Of a DNA stretch of 48,967 nt, positions 24,911-33,196 are shown in pieces; position 1 is the stretch's first letter, and every line of letters begins with the position of its first letter. The position numbers and the translations under genes are program-made. Under the pieces are notes generated by a model. That model had not been told where the DNA came from. It saw nothing but the letters and a program-made list of their open reading frames with translations, and did no database searches. Source of the DNA: RGIG3159 sp045640565 (GTDB taxonomy: Bacteria; Bacillota; Clostridia; Oscillospirales; Oscillospiraceae); contig JAZUFG010000035.1 in NCBI GenBank assembly GCA_045640565.1, forward strand, positions 1 through 48,967, written 5' to 3'.

Positions 24911-26362
24911 TCAATAATTGGGACGGCCCACAAGATGACCCTTACCGATGGCATAGACATCATCAATAACCATCTGGAAGCTGGCTTCCCGGCCTTCGGC
25001 CTTGGCGCGCTCCCGGATCTTATCATGGTGGAAGGCCTTGATCTCATCGGAGAAGGGCAGGTTGCCCATTTCCAGAATACGGACAGCGCCGTCATTATCC
25101 CGGCAAGGCAGCATCAGACCGGCATTGGCCGCACAGGGAGCAAAGGGAACATCCAAAGCGCCGGCTTCTACACCGCGGCAAATGCCCATTGCGGCATCGC
25201 CCTCACCCAGTTCAAAGCACTTGTCCAAAATGGCTCTGGTTTCCAAACGGATGATTTCCTTTTCCTGCTCCAAACGGCTGTCCATGAAGACCTGATCCGC
25301 AAAGACATTGACCGTCTGCTTGGTGCAGCGGCAGCCTTCCGCATTGGCTTCCATGGTAGGGATACCAACAGCCTCATGGGGGCTCTTAACAATACACTTG
25401 GTAGCCTTGGCAAGAGCGGCAATCATAGCTCCGGAGGAAATGATAGAGAAAGCCTTCGCCTCATCCTCGGGGAAACCGCCCATCCACTGATGAAGAACAG
25501 TGGTGATATTAACATCCTCGTAGCCATATTTCACCATGTACTCGTCGGTGAGCTCCTGCAGAGTCTGCAGAGCAGCAATGTCCTGAACCAGGTTACCGCA
25601 CTGACCGTAACCGACGGTGATGTTCTTAACACCCTGTTCTGCAGCAAGCAGCGCCTCAATAATGGCTGCTGCATGAGAAATGCAGGGAGGAACCAAGGTT
25701 CCGGTCAAAGGACCGTAAGGTTCACGGTTGATCTTGACACCACGCTCTTCATAAAGGCCTGCAAGACGGTCCACATACTGCCAGTCCCAAATGGTGCGCT
25801 CCATGGGAACATTCTTACAATAGGGCAGATTATAGGAAACGCCGCCGCCCTCATAGCTGGTGAAACCGCCGGCCATGGCAACCTCGGCCAAAAGACGGGC
25901 ATCGGGGGTCCCATGACGAATCTGGATGGGAACATTGACGGACTCAATGACCTGGCGGCATTTTGCAACACCGTGATTGACAGCCGGGAAGCCATTCAGC
26001 ATGGCCCTGCCCAGACGAATAGATTCCGCAACACCGTTCTCTGCTTCATTATAACGGTTCTGACGGGTGTAGGAGTCAATGGTGGTGGGAAGAAGATCGG
26101 TCTCACCGTACTTTTCCAAATACTGCATGAGCTTAATATGCTCTTCCAGCACAGGAACACCGGCACGGGGCTGAATCAGGGTCTTTCCTGCCTTCTTAGC
26201 TTCATTCAGCTTTGTGGAGAAATCCCGATTCTTGGGCATATCCTGATGATATTTGACAGCTTCTTCAAAGTCAACGCCCTTGCCTGTGGGCCAGGTTGCC
26301 AGAACCTCTTCTCTGATCTCCTTGAACTGCTTTTCCGGAATTTTCTTATTCTGGATTTCCAT
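24911..26362 (-). CDS. glmE: Methylaspartate (glutamate) mutase epsilon subunit
   Basis: GlmE is the large catalytic subunit of coenzyme-B12-dependent glutamate mutase, rearranging L-glutamate to (2S,3S)-3-methylaspartate. From the ATG at 26362 it is 483 residues, the family's usual size. The TIM-barrel segments LIQPRAGVPVLEEHI, IRHGTPDARLLAE and YEGGGVSYNLPYCKNVP carry the family's glutamate- and cofactor-binding signatures. I chose 26362 because AAGGAG lies 10 nt upstream; the only upstream start is a TTG that almost touches that site. It overlaps glmL by 17 nt. Confidence 0.96.
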   Translation of the reverse strand: MEIQNKKIPEKQFKEIREEVLATWPTGKGVDFEEAVKYHQDMPKNRDFSTKLNEAKKAGKTLIQPRAGVPVLEEHIKLMQYLEKYGETDLLPTTIDSYTRQNRYNEAENGVAESIRLGRAMLNGFPAVNHGVAKCRQVIESVNVPIQIRHGTPDARLLAEVAMAGGFTSYEGGGVSYNLPYCKNVPMERTIWDWQYVDRLAGLYEERGVKINREPYGPLTGTLVPPCISHAAAIIEALLAAEQGVKNITVGYGQCGNLVQDIAALQTLQELTDEYMVKYGYEDVNITTVLHQWMGGFPEDEAKAFSIISSGAMIAALAKATKCIVKSPHEAVGIPTMEANAEGCRCTKQTVNVFADQVFMDSRLEQEKEIIRLETRAILDKCFELGEGDAAMGICRGVEAGALDVPFAPCAANAGLMLPCRDNDGAVRILEMGNLPFSDEIKAFHHDKIRERAKAEGREASFQMVIDDVYAIGKGHLVGRPNY

Positions 26363-27737
26363 TACGCTCAAGCTCCTTTTTCATTATTCGAAGTGCTGCC
26401 TCCGGGTACTGCCGGGAAAGCAGACCCATTGCAGCCAAAATGTACTTGCGATCCACCCAGATCTCTGCCTCCAGGGGGCGAAGGGACTGGGGCTGCAGGG
26501 AATTCCAACGGGCAAAGCCCGCAATTTCGGCAGTCCTGTCTGTATGAATCAAGCTGCCGCCGGTGACAATTATTTTCCGCACACTGCGGAGATCCTTGCC
26601 TGTCTGGACAAAGGTCTGACCCATCATGGTAAAGGTCTCTTCCAGGGTGCCCGAATGCCGCATCACGGCAGTTTCTACCGCCATGGAAGCAAGAGCCCGA
26701 TCCAAGGCCACCAACTCCGGATCATTTTTGGGAAGGGTTTCCGTCCTGGATGCCAGCAAATCCACAAGCTCTGCGGCCCGCTCGGGAGTCATCGCTGCGA
26801 GTTCCGCAATCCGCTCAATGCCTGCCGCATCCACGATACCGCGAATGCTGTAGCGCATGCCGATATCCCCTTCCACGGTACGCTTGGCATAGAGCTCGGG
26901 AATACCCTTGGTAACGGTATTCATGGCCTGCGGCAAGCCCTTGGCAATGGAATAGACATCCGTTGTGGCTCCGCCTACATCCACGCCGATAAGCTCACCG
27001 ATTCCCTTTTCCTTCCCACTGCCGTCTGCCAGCAGAGTCATTGCCTGCATGACAGCCGCAGGAGTGGGCATCACGATATCGTTCATCAGGGAAACAGCTT
27101 TTGTAAGGCCCTTGGCTTTAACGATGTTCCGGAGGAAAATATCCCGAATCTTCTTTTGGACATCTTCAATCTTCAGCACGCCGAACTTGGGCATGACATT
27201 CTCGCAGATATATATTTCATGCTTTTCAAGAATCCGGGAGCATTCCTTCATCACAGAGCGGTTTCCCGCAATCACGATGGGGAAAGCAGGCTCCATGGAG
27301 GCAAGCATTTGCGCATTATGAAGAATGCAGGCTTTATTGCCGCCGTCGGTTCCGCCGACAAGCAGGAAAATATCGGGCTTCATTGCCGCAATATCCGCAA
27401 TATCATCCTCTGTCATCTCATAGGAATAAATTCCCACGAGTTTAGCTCCGGCTCCCAGGCTTGCCATTCGGGCAGCTTCGGAGGTCAATTCCGGCACCAA
27501 ACCGGAGGTTACCATCCGGAGGCCGCCGGCAGCAGAGGAGCAGGCGTGGGTCTCCGCATAATCCAGATGCCCGGTTTTTTCTTCCAGCATAGCGAGGGCA
27601 TTTTTCAGGCCGTCACCCACATCCGTCTGAATGGTAGTATAGGCGACACCGGTGCCTAAGATTTCCTCTTCATCCAGATCTACTGCGGTTACTTTGGTAT
27701 AGGTACTGCCAAAGTCAACCAATAATACAGGTTTCAT
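26346..27737 (-). CDS. glmL: GlmL, glutamate mutase-associated ASKHA protein
   Basis: A 463-residue ASKHA-fold protein (also called MutL, unrelated to mismatch repair) found between the two mutase subunits. The phosphate-binding motifs are LLVDFGSTYTKVTAVD (residues about 4-19) and GVDVGGATTDVYS. It is thought to act as a reactivating factor, exchanging damaged B12 on the mutase (family inference). GGAGG lies before its ATG, 15 nt after glmS. In the window it is the only candidate for keeping the mutase active. Confidence 0.93.
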   Translation of the reverse strand: MKPVLLVDFGSTYTKVTAVDLDEEEILGTGVAYTTIQTDVGDGLKNALAMLEEKTGHLDYAETHACSSAAGGLRMVTSGLVPELTSEAARMASLGAGAKLVGIYSYEMTEDDIADIAAMKPDIFLLVGGTDGGNKACILHNAQMLASMEPAFPIVIAGNRSVMKECSRILEKHEIYICENVMPKFGVLKIEDVQKKIRDIFLRNIVKAKGLTKAVSLMNDIVMPTPAAVMQAMTLLADGSGKEKGIGELIGVDVGGATTDVYSIAKGLPQAMNTVTKGIPELYAKRTVEGDIGMRYSIRGIVDAAGIERIAELAAMTPERAAELVDLLASRTETLPKNDPELVALDRALASMAVETAVMRHSGTLEETFTMMGQTFVQTGKDLRSVRKIIVTGGSLIHTDRTAEIAGFARWNSLQPQSLRPLEAEIWVDRKYILAAMGLLSRQYPEAALRIMKKELERNGNPE

Positions 27738-27752
27738 GAAAACCTCCGGCTA

Positions 27753-28169
27753 TCAGCCAAGGATTTCATGAAGGGCCTGAATAGTCGTTTCGGGAGAAGT
27801 TCCGGGAGGGAAAGCCCGGTCAAAGCCCATATCTTTGAAGCGCTTTTCAACCTCTTCAAAGGACTGCTTGCCAATGACGATATTTCCGCCGACAAGAAGC
27901 GGGATCCCCGTCAAACCGGCCTCATCACATTTTTCACGAAGCCCACGACAGTCCAATTCGCCCTGCCCATAAAGGGAGGAAACACAAATGGCATCTGCAG
28001 CGGATTCAATGGCAGCGGCAATGAATTCTTCCTGAGAAACCATAACACCCAGGTTGACAACTTCAAAACCGGCCTGAGTAAATGCGTGGTAGAGGATCTT
28101 GTTACCAACAGCGTGGACATCTGCGCCAATTACGCCGATGACCAAAACCTTTTTTTCGCGGCCTTCCAT
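27753..28169 (-). CDS. glmS: Methylaspartate (glutamate) mutase sigma subunit
   Basis: A 138-residue cobalamin-binding subunit of glutamate mutase. The base-off/His-on B12 motif DxHxxG is D17-V-H19-A-V-G22, followed by the expected LGVMVSQEE, SSLYGQGE and VGGNIVIGK signatures. It starts 50-60 nt after a near-consensus promoter (28229-28256) and has AAGGAG 7 nt before ATG. The symbol is shared with glucosamine-6-phosphate synthase, which is unrelated. Confidence 0.96.
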   Translation of the reverse strand: MEGREKKVLVIGVIGADVHAVGNKILYHAFTQAGFEVVNLGVMVSQEEFIAAAIESAADAICVSSLYGQGELDCRGLREKCDEAGLTGIPLLVGGNIVIGKQSFEEVEKRFKDMGFDRAFPPGTSPETTIQALHEILG

Positions 28170-28228
28170 ATTCTTTCTCCTTAGACGGTTTTTCTTGGGG
28201 AGATACCTCCTCCCCTATTCTAAATTTC

Positions 28229-28256
28229 ATTATAAAAATGCTCCTGCATAAGTCAA
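28229..28256 (-). promoter_or_regulatory. glmS-glmL-glmE-mal promoter
   Basis: On the minus strand TTGACT (28251-28256) and TATAAT (28229-28234) are 16 nt apart. The downstream leader holds the stem GGGGAG/CTCCCC at 28196-28214. This gives the mutase and ammonia-lyase genes their own start site, separate from the citD promoter. Confidence 0.75.
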
Positions 28257-28261
28257 CGGAA

Positions 28262-28454
28262 TTTTTGCAAGTTTCCATTCAAAATTCACTCAAAAAGGCC
28301 TTTCTCTTCCCTCTTTCAGCCCGATTTTGCAGTATTTTGCAAGTAAAATCTGCACAATATGCAAGTTCATCCTGCAATTTTGAATTGTTTTTCATTGTTA
28401 TATATACAAAACAGGGCAAAAATGAAGGAATGCAAGAAACTTTTGCAAGTTTCC
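28262..28454. repeat. TGCAAGT motif array upstream of glmS
   Basis: The 14-mer TTTTGCAAGTTTCC occurs exactly at 28263-28276 and 28441-28454. Its TGCAAGT core recurs at 28338-28344 and 28360-28366, all on the same strand, with variants TGCAGT (28328-28333) and TGCAATTT (28373-28380). The copies bracket and fill the region immediately above the glmS promoter. Possibly a repressor or activator operator array. Confidence 0.6.
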
Positions 28455-28462
28455 TGCATTCC
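28427..28462 (-). terminator. Hairpin after the hydratase beta gene
   Basis: A 14-bp stem with one mismatch (28427-28440 with 28449-28462, loop TTTTGCAA) begins 7 bp past the beta-subunit stop. On the minus strand it is followed by TTCATTTTTG. It probably ends or attenuates the citD-citE-citF-hydratase transcript before glmS. Confidence 0.65.
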
Positions 28463-28469
28463 GTGATTC

Positions 28470-29024
28470 TTACAAGGATTCCAGGTAGGCCTTTCTGCCG
28501 GATTCATAGAGATTATTGCCCTCGGAATCAATGATGACCACCACTGGGAAATCCTCAACCTCCAGACGCCGAAGTGCTTCAGCACCCAGATCCTCATAGC
28601 AAACGATCTCTGCTTTCTTGATGCAATTGCTGAGCAAGGCACCGCAGCCGCCGATGGCTCCGAAATAGACCGCCGTATGCTCCTTCATGGCTGCAATGAC
28701 CTCCGGGCTGCGCTTCCCCTTACCGATCATGCCGGTTTCTCCCTGGGCAATCATGGTGGGGCTGTAGGCATCCATACGGTAAGAGGTGGTTGGGCCTGCG
28801 GAACCGATGGCCTGACCCGGTTTTGCGGGAGTGGGGCCGACATAGTAAATAACGGAATCTTTAACATCAAAAGGCAGCGGCTTTCCCTGCTCAACCAACT
28901 CGCAGAGCCGCTTGTGGGCAGCATCCCGGGCGGTATAGATGGTGCCGGTCAGAAGAACGGAATCCCCTGCCTTCAGAGTTTTTGCAACCTCTTTCGTCAG
29001 AGGAGCGGATACATGAATTGCCAT
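28470..29024 (-). CDS. Fumarase-type hydratase beta subunit, probable mesaconase
   Basis: A 184-residue C-terminal (beta) subunit of class I fumarases, homologous to FumA C-terminal part and tartrate dehydratase beta. Segments LLTGTIYTARDAAHKR, YYVGPTPAKPGQAIGSAGPTTSYRMD and FGAIGGCGALLSNCIKK are characteristic. Start and alpha stop share a base (TAATG), so it is made with alpha as a heterodimer. In this operon it most likely hydrates mesaconate to (S)-citramalate, though such enzymes often also act on fumarate. The substrate is inferred from context, not sequence. Confidence 0.88.
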   Translation of the reverse strand: MAIHVSAPLTKEVAKTLKAGDSVLLTGTIYTARDAAHKRLCELVEQGKPLPFDVKDSVIYYVGPTPAKPGQAIGSAGPTTSYRMDAYSPTMIAQGETGMIGKGKRSPEVIAAMKEHTAVYFGAIGGCGALLSNCIKKAEIVCYEDLGAEALRRLEVEDFPVVVIIDSEGNNLYESGRKAYLESL

Positions 29025-29863
29025 TAGAGCACCTCCGTCTTGTGGCGGGTAACATGACAGTTAATGTTTACTGCCACAGGAAGACCCGCAATATGTGTGG
29101 GCATGGTTTCAATCTGAACGGACAGAGCCGTGGTTCTGCCGCCCAAGCCCTGGGGCCCGATTCCGAGAGAATTGATTTTCTCCAGAAGCTCTCTCTCCAA
29201 GTCTGCATAGAAAGGATTCGCATTCCGGACGGAAGTATCCCGAACCAAAGCTTTCTTTGCCAAAAGGGCAGCTTTATCAAAGGTACCGCCAATACCGACA
29301 CCAACCACGATGGGCGGGCAGGGATTGGGGCCTGCATCTTCAACGACCTTCAGAACAAAATCCTTTACACCCTGAAGACCGTCAGAGGGCTTGAGCATCT
29401 TAATCTGGCTCATATTCTCGGAACCGAAGCCCTTGGGCGCCACGGTAATCCTGAGGCCGTCCCCTTCTACGATATCATAATAAATCATTGCAGGGGTATT
29501 ATCCTTGGTGTTGACTCGGTCCAACGGGTCCCGAACAACGGATTTCCGCAGATAACCCTCCGTATAACCCTGACGGACACCCTCATGAATCGCCTCTGCA
29601 AGATTCCCCTTTACATGGACCTCCTGCCCGATTTCCACGAAGACACAAGCCATCCCCGTATCCTGGCAGATCGGAGCATTGCGTTCCTCTGCAATATGGT
29701 AATTTGTATCAATCTGCTCCAGAATCCCGGAGGCAACAGGCCAGCTTTCCTTTTCCCGGGCATCAGCCAGACAAGCCCGGATATCCCGGGGAAGAATACA
29801 GTTGGCTTCAATACAGAGTTTCTTTACCGTCTCTGTGATTTTTTCTGCTTGAATTTCTCTCAT
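29024..29863 (-). CDS. Fumarase-type hydratase alpha subunit, probable mesaconase
   Basis: A 279-residue N-terminal (alpha) subunit of class I fumarase. It carries cysteines for a [4Fe-4S] cluster (including CQDTGMACVF and NPCPPIVVGVGIGGTFD) and the LGIGPQGLGGRTTALSV segment. With the beta subunit it forms an oxygen-sensitive hydratase, consistent with an anaerobe. The surrounding methylaspartate genes suggest mesaconate as substrate. I chose the ATG at 29863: AAGGGG lies 6 nt upstream, and it falls 16 nt after citF, while the frame's GTG 30 codons earlier is inside citF. Confidence 0.88.
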   Translation of the reverse strand: MREIQAEKITETVKKLCIEANCILPRDIRACLADAREKESWPVASGILEQIDTNYHIAEERNAPICQDTGMACVFVEIGQEVHVKGNLAEAIHEGVRQGYTEGYLRKSVVRDPLDRVNTKDNTPAMIYYDIVEGDGLRITVAPKGFGSENMSQIKMLKPSDGLQGVKDFVLKVVEDAGPNPCPPIVVGVGIGGTFDKAALLAKKALVRDTSVRNANPFYADLERELLEKINSLGIGPQGLGGRTTALSVQIETMPTHIAGLPVAVNINCHVTRHKTEVL

Positions 29864-29879
29864 GGAAAAACCCCTTTCT

Positions 29880-31289
29880 TTACTTTCTAACGCCAAAAAT
29901 GGGAGTGGGCTCAGAGCCATCCCGATAGATGATCTTGGCAACAACTTTATCACTGAGACTCAGCGGTGCCGGCTTACCGGTAATGGCCTCTGCCTTTTCC
30001 TTCAGTGCCGCCATATCAATCACAGGAAGCCCCGCAGCTTTCAAATTCTCCAGCAGATCCGGCCGGCCGGGATTCACGGCGATCCCACCCTGCGTAACAA
30101 GGACATCAATATCTTTGCCCGGAGTGGAAAGAGCTGTTACGGAATCCCGCACAATGGGGAGACGCGCCCGGAACATAGGAGCAATAATCATGCAGAGTTT
30201 GGAGCCGGCCGCAACATCGCTGTGGCCGCCGCTTCCTCCCATGATATAGCCTTTGGAGTCCGTGTGGACATTCACATTGAAGTCGGTATCAATTTCCGTT
30301 GCACCCAGAATCACCACATCCAAGCTGTCTGCCACGGACGACTTGGCCTCAAAGGAAGCATAGTGATCCGCTGCGATCTCCATGTGACGGGGATCCTCCC
30401 GAATGGACTCAACAGCCTTCAGATCAAAGCACTGGACATCCATTAAATTCCGGAAACAGCCTGCATTCAGCATATCCACCATATAGCCGGTAATGCCTCC
30501 CAAGCCAAAGCTGCCTACAATGCCGTCCTTCAGCATCATTTCCTTCAAGAAAGACGCCGCAGCCAAAGAGGCGCCGCCGGCACCGGTCTGGAAGGAGAAG
30601 CCGTCCTTCAAAAGGCCTGAGGCCCGGATAGCCTTGGCCGCATTCTGAGCCATCACCAGGCCCACGGGATCTCTTGTAATCGTCGTGGTTCCCGAAACAA
30701 TCCCGGCAGGATTTCCAATGGCATCCACAGAAACGACATAGTCCACTGCAGTTTCCGGAATGGACCAATTCTGCAGGGGGTAGTCCACAAGATTATCCGT
30801 GATCACAATAACCTTCTTGGCATAAAGGGCATCGGGGATGGCGTATCCCAAGGAACCGCAGGCGGATTTACCGAACTTGCCGGTACAGTTGCCCATAGGG
30901 TCCGAACTCGGTGCCGCGATAAATGCAACATCGATGGGCGTTTTGCCGGAAACAATGTCCTGAGCACGGCCGCCGTGGGTACGGAACTCCACCGGCTCTT
31001 CCATAATGCCTTCCGAAATGGCATGGCCTACGCCGGCGGAGATATAGTCCGCCAAAATTTTACGCACCACATGATTCTCAATATGACCAATCAAGGGGCG
31101 ATGGGTATCAAAAAGGGAGCTGGCATTCAGCGTCAGATCATGAATGCCCTGGGAGGCAATTTCCTCCATGACCATGTTTAAGACATAATCGCCGTTTCTG
31201 AGATGATGATGGAAAGAGACTGTCATGCCATCCTTCAGACCGGAAAGGCGAATCGCTTCCTTCAGGGAAGAAACAAGCTTTGTTTTCAT
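29880..31289 (-). CDS. citF: Citrate/citramalate lyase alpha subunit, CitF family
   Basis: A 469-residue CitF homologue, the acetyl-ACP:substrate ACP-transferase of the lyase complex. Segments DGMTVSFHHHLRNGDYVLNMVM, GGSGGHSDVAAGSKLCMIIAPM and DVLVTQGGIAVNPGRPDL are family signatures. It is about 40 residues shorter at the N-terminus than E. coli CitF. Since it sits with methylaspartate genes and not with a citrate carrier, its natural substrate is probably (S)-citramalate. AAGGAG lies 7 nt before the ATG at 31289, a start giving a 4-nt gap from citE; the longer frame overlaps citE. Confidence 0.9.
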   Translation of the reverse strand: MKTKLVSSLKEAIRLSGLKDGMTVSFHHHLRNGDYVLNMVMEEIASQGIHDLTLNASSLFDTHRPLIGHIENHVVRKILADYISAGVGHAISEGIMEEPVEFRTHGGRAQDIVSGKTPIDVAFIAAPSSDPMGNCTGKFGKSACGSLGYAIPDALYAKKVIVITDNLVDYPLQNWSIPETAVDYVVSVDAIGNPAGIVSGTTTITRDPVGLVMAQNAAKAIRASGLLKDGFSFQTGAGGASLAAASFLKEMMLKDGIVGSFGLGGITGYMVDMLNAGCFRNLMDVQCFDLKAVESIREDPRHMEIAADHYASFEAKSSVADSLDVVILGATEIDTDFNVNVHTDSKGYIMGGSGGHSDVAAGSKLCMIIAPMFRARLPIVRDSVTALSTPGKDIDVLVTQGGIAVNPGRPDLLENLKAAGLPVIDMAALKEKAEAITGKPAPLSLSDKVVAKIIYRDGSEPTPIFGVRK

Positions 31290-31293
31290 CTTC

Positions 31294-32166
31294 TCACTCC
31301 TTTCCCAAACCCAAAGCTTCCGCAGCCTCAATGGTTTGCTTGGCACGGTTCACAATGGGGGCATCAATCATCTTGCCATGAAGGGCAATAGCTCCTCTTC
31401 CCTGCTCTTTCGCACGGCGAATCGCATCCATAACTTCATAGGCATAATCAATATCTTTCTGAGAAGGACTGAACACTTCATTGATGACATCCACATGCCG
31501 GGGAGAGATGGAAGCCTTGCCGGTAAATCCGAGTGCCTTGGCGTGTTCGGCATCCACCCGAATTCCTTCATCATCATTCACATCCGTAAAGGGTGTATCA
31601 TAGACATCCACATTAGCTGCCCGGGCTGCTACTACCAAACGCGTTCTGGCATATTCGATTTCCTTGCCCTCTTTTGTCCGCTTGCAGCGAAGATCGGCTG
31701 TCAGATCCTCAGCGCCAAGGAAGATGGCCTGAACACGGGCAGACGCCGAAGCGATGGCAAAAGCATTCTCAACGCCCAAGGCAGTTTCAATCAAGGGCAT
31801 CAGACGGACGGAATTTTCCTCCAAACCCTGTTTTTTCTCCAGGGAAGACATATAGGCATCCACAGTTCTGATATCCTCTGCCGTCCCGGACTTGGGAAGC
31901 ATGATCATATCGGGCCTGAGGGGCAGAATCTCATCCAAATCTTTCTTCCAATAGGGAGTATCCACAGAGTTGATCCGAACGATGGTGCCCAAAGCAGAAA
32001 AATCCAGGTAACGAAGAGTGTTCCGCACCAAAACACGGGCAGAGTCCTTCTCGTCCGGAGAAACCGCATCTTCCAAATCGAAAATGACCATATCGGCGCC
32101 TAGGCAATTACCGTTTATCAACAAATTAGGGGTATTTCCTGGAATAAATAGCATCGACCGTTTCAT
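31294..32166 (-). CDS. citE: Citrate/citramalate lyase beta subunit, CitE family
   Basis: A 290-residue CitE homologue, the beta subunit that cleaves the acyl-ACP intermediate, here to acetyl-ACP and pyruvate if the substrate is citramalate. It begins MKRSMLFIPGNTPNLL and has the ADMVIFDLEDAVSPDEK metal/acid motif, RINSVDTPYWKKDL, and LPKSGTAEDI, all of the CitE/HpcH aldolase superfamily. GGAGGG lies 6 nt before the ATG at 32166. It is 2 nt from citD and 4 nt from citF. Confidence 0.92.
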   Translation of the reverse strand: MKRSMLFIPGNTPNLLINGNCLGADMVIFDLEDAVSPDEKDSARVLVRNTLRYLDFSALGTIVRINSVDTPYWKKDLDEILPLRPDMIMLPKSGTAEDIRTVDAYMSSLEKKQGLEENSVRLMPLIETALGVENAFAIASASARVQAIFLGAEDLTADLRCKRTKEGKEIEYARTRLVVAARAANVDVYDTPFTDVNDDEGIRVDAEHAKALGFTGKASISPRHVDVINEVFSPSQKDIDYAYEVMDAIRRAKEQGRGAIALHGKMIDAPIVNRAKQTIEAAEALGLGKE

Positions 32167-32168
32167 TT

Positions 32169-32435
32169 TCAGCCCTCCAATCCCCGACGAATCGCCGTTT
32201 CTACACGGGCACGAATCACGCAATCCAAAGCTCCCCGATCCCTCAGAGTCAACTTCGCATCCGTAATGCCATACTGCAGAAGGATTTCCTCCGCAGAGGC
32301 TTGAATTGTGGAACCAAATTGCTGCTCCACAAGGGATTCCAATTCAATTTCAATGCCCTCAGCCGGAGAAATCTCAACGAAAATATCGCTGGATTCCAAA
32401 GTTCCGGCGCAGGCGGTTTTCATAATGGCTGCCAT
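32169..32435 (-). CDS. citD: Citrate/citramalate lyase acyl carrier protein CitD
   Basis: An 88-residue acyl carrier subunit bearing the 2'-(5''-triphosphoribosyl)-3'-dephospho-CoA prosthetic group. The attachment region is AGTLESSDIFVEISP, with the modified serine in ESSD as in other CitD proteins. I chose the ATG at 32435 because AGGAGG is 5 nt upstream; the frame runs further only through the promoter. No citC, citX or citG homologue is in the window, so activation must come from elsewhere in the genome. Confidence 0.92.
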   Translation of the reverse strand: MAAIMKTACAGTLESSDIFVEISPAEGIEIELESLVEQQFGSTIQASAEEILLQYGITDAKLTLRDRGALDCVIRARVETAIRRGLEG

Positions 32436-32484
32436 AGCTGCCTCCTGATGAAAAAATCCGATCACCTTCACGATGTCTTGGTTT

Positions 32485-32513
32485 ATTATAACGAAAGCGC
32501 TGTGGAATTGCAA
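32485..32513 (-). promoter_or_regulatory. citD operon promoter
   Basis: On the minus strand TTGCAA (32508-32513) and TATAAT (32485-32490), 17 nt apart. It starts 15 bp past the stop of the Vat-like gene. The leader is about 45 nt and contains no clear hairpin. Confidence 0.7.
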
Positions 32514-32527
32514 TTGTTTCCCGGGAT

Positions 32528-33160
32528 TTATCCATCAATTCTTGCTTTTAGTTCCGCTTTGACAGCATCAAGATTGCTGCTTGTCAGAATCGGAATTAAA
32601 TCATTGATTTCCTCAATGCTTTTTTCCCACCATTTGAACCTCTCCATAAGGTCAATCAGTTCATCATCAAAGTGTTTTCTTATGATTTTTGCCGGATTTC
32701 CCGCAACAATCGTGTACGGTTCAACATGACTGCCTACGACACTTTCAGCACCGATAATTGCACCGTCTCCGATATGGACGCCGGGGAGAATCACTGCATT
32801 TTGCCCGATCCACACATCGTTTCCGATGAGGGTATCACCCTTATACGGCATATCCTCTGCTTTCGGGGCCATCATATTCCAACCTTCAAGCGTGTAGAAG
32901 GGAAATGTCGTTACCGCATTCATCTGATGGTTGGCATCATTCATCATAAATCGGACACCGGCAGCGATCTGACAGAACTTGCCGATCATCAGTTTATCTC
33001 TGCTCCACGGATAGAAGTTCGTTACATGACTTTCAAACTCCGAATCAGCAATATAGGTAAAATCACCGACTATGATCTTCGGATTTGAAATCGCCGGCTT
33101 CACATATATTTCTTTTTCATATCCCGGAATCGGATATTTTTTATTCGGATCGGGTCTCAT
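32528..33160 (-). CDS. Vat/Xat-family acetyltransferase (left-handed beta-helix)
   Basis: A 210-residue hexapeptide-repeat acetyltransferase of the xenobiotic (Vat streptogramin A / type B chloramphenicol) branch. The family's features are visible: MIGKFCQIAAGVRFMMNDANHQM with the likely catalytic His in NDANHQM, GWNMMAPKAEDMPYKGDTLIGNDVWIGQNAVILPGVHIGDGAIIGAESVV, and IVAGNPAKIIRKHF. Most chromosomal relatives are of unknown substrate, so resistance is a hypothesis only. It has its own promoter at 33197-33225 and an unusual GC-hairpin leader. Confidence 0.82.
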   Translation of the reverse strand: MRPDPNKKYPIPGYEKEIYVKPAISNPKIIVGDFTYIADSEFESHVTNFYPWSRDKLMIGKFCQIAAGVRFMMNDANHQMNAVTTFPFYTLEGWNMMAPKAEDMPYKGDTLIGNDVWIGQNAVILPGVHIGDGAIIGAESVVGSHVEPYTIVAGNPAKIIRKHFDDELIDLMERFKWWEKSIEEINDLIPILTSSNLDAVKAELKARIDG

Positions 33161-33196
33161 AATCTCATCCTCCGCAAATTCAAACTATACGGACTC

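Larger units (their letters stand above)
28170..28469 (-). promoter_or_regulatory. Regulatory interval between hydratase genes and glmS
   Basis: This 300-bp non-coding gap contains, along the minus strand, a terminator-like hairpin (28427-28462), a series of ACTTGCA-type motifs, a strong promoter (28229-28256), a GGGGAG/CTCCCC leader hairpin (28196-28214) and the glmS ribosome-binding site. It divides the pathway into two transcriptional units. It does not look like a cobalamin riboswitch to me: the leader is only about 55 nt from the promoter to glmS. Confidence 0.7.

Noticed and set aside
24761..26566. 601-codon plus-strand frame opposite glmE
   Set aside because: It is antisense to a clear glmE with conserved motifs and has no recognisable domain. 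Long antisense frames arise here because codons giving stops on the other strand are rare. The same holds for long frames at 23383-24819, 26253-27659, 45342-46826, 8088-9479 and 19038-20054.
28262..28454. CRISPR-like array
   Set aside because: The TGCAAGT repeats are too short and irregularly spaced, and no cas genes are near.
28170..28469. Cobalamin riboswitch before glmS
   Set aside because: The pathway uses B12, but the leader after the promoter is only about 55 nt and shows one short hairpin, too small for a cobalamin riboswitch fold.
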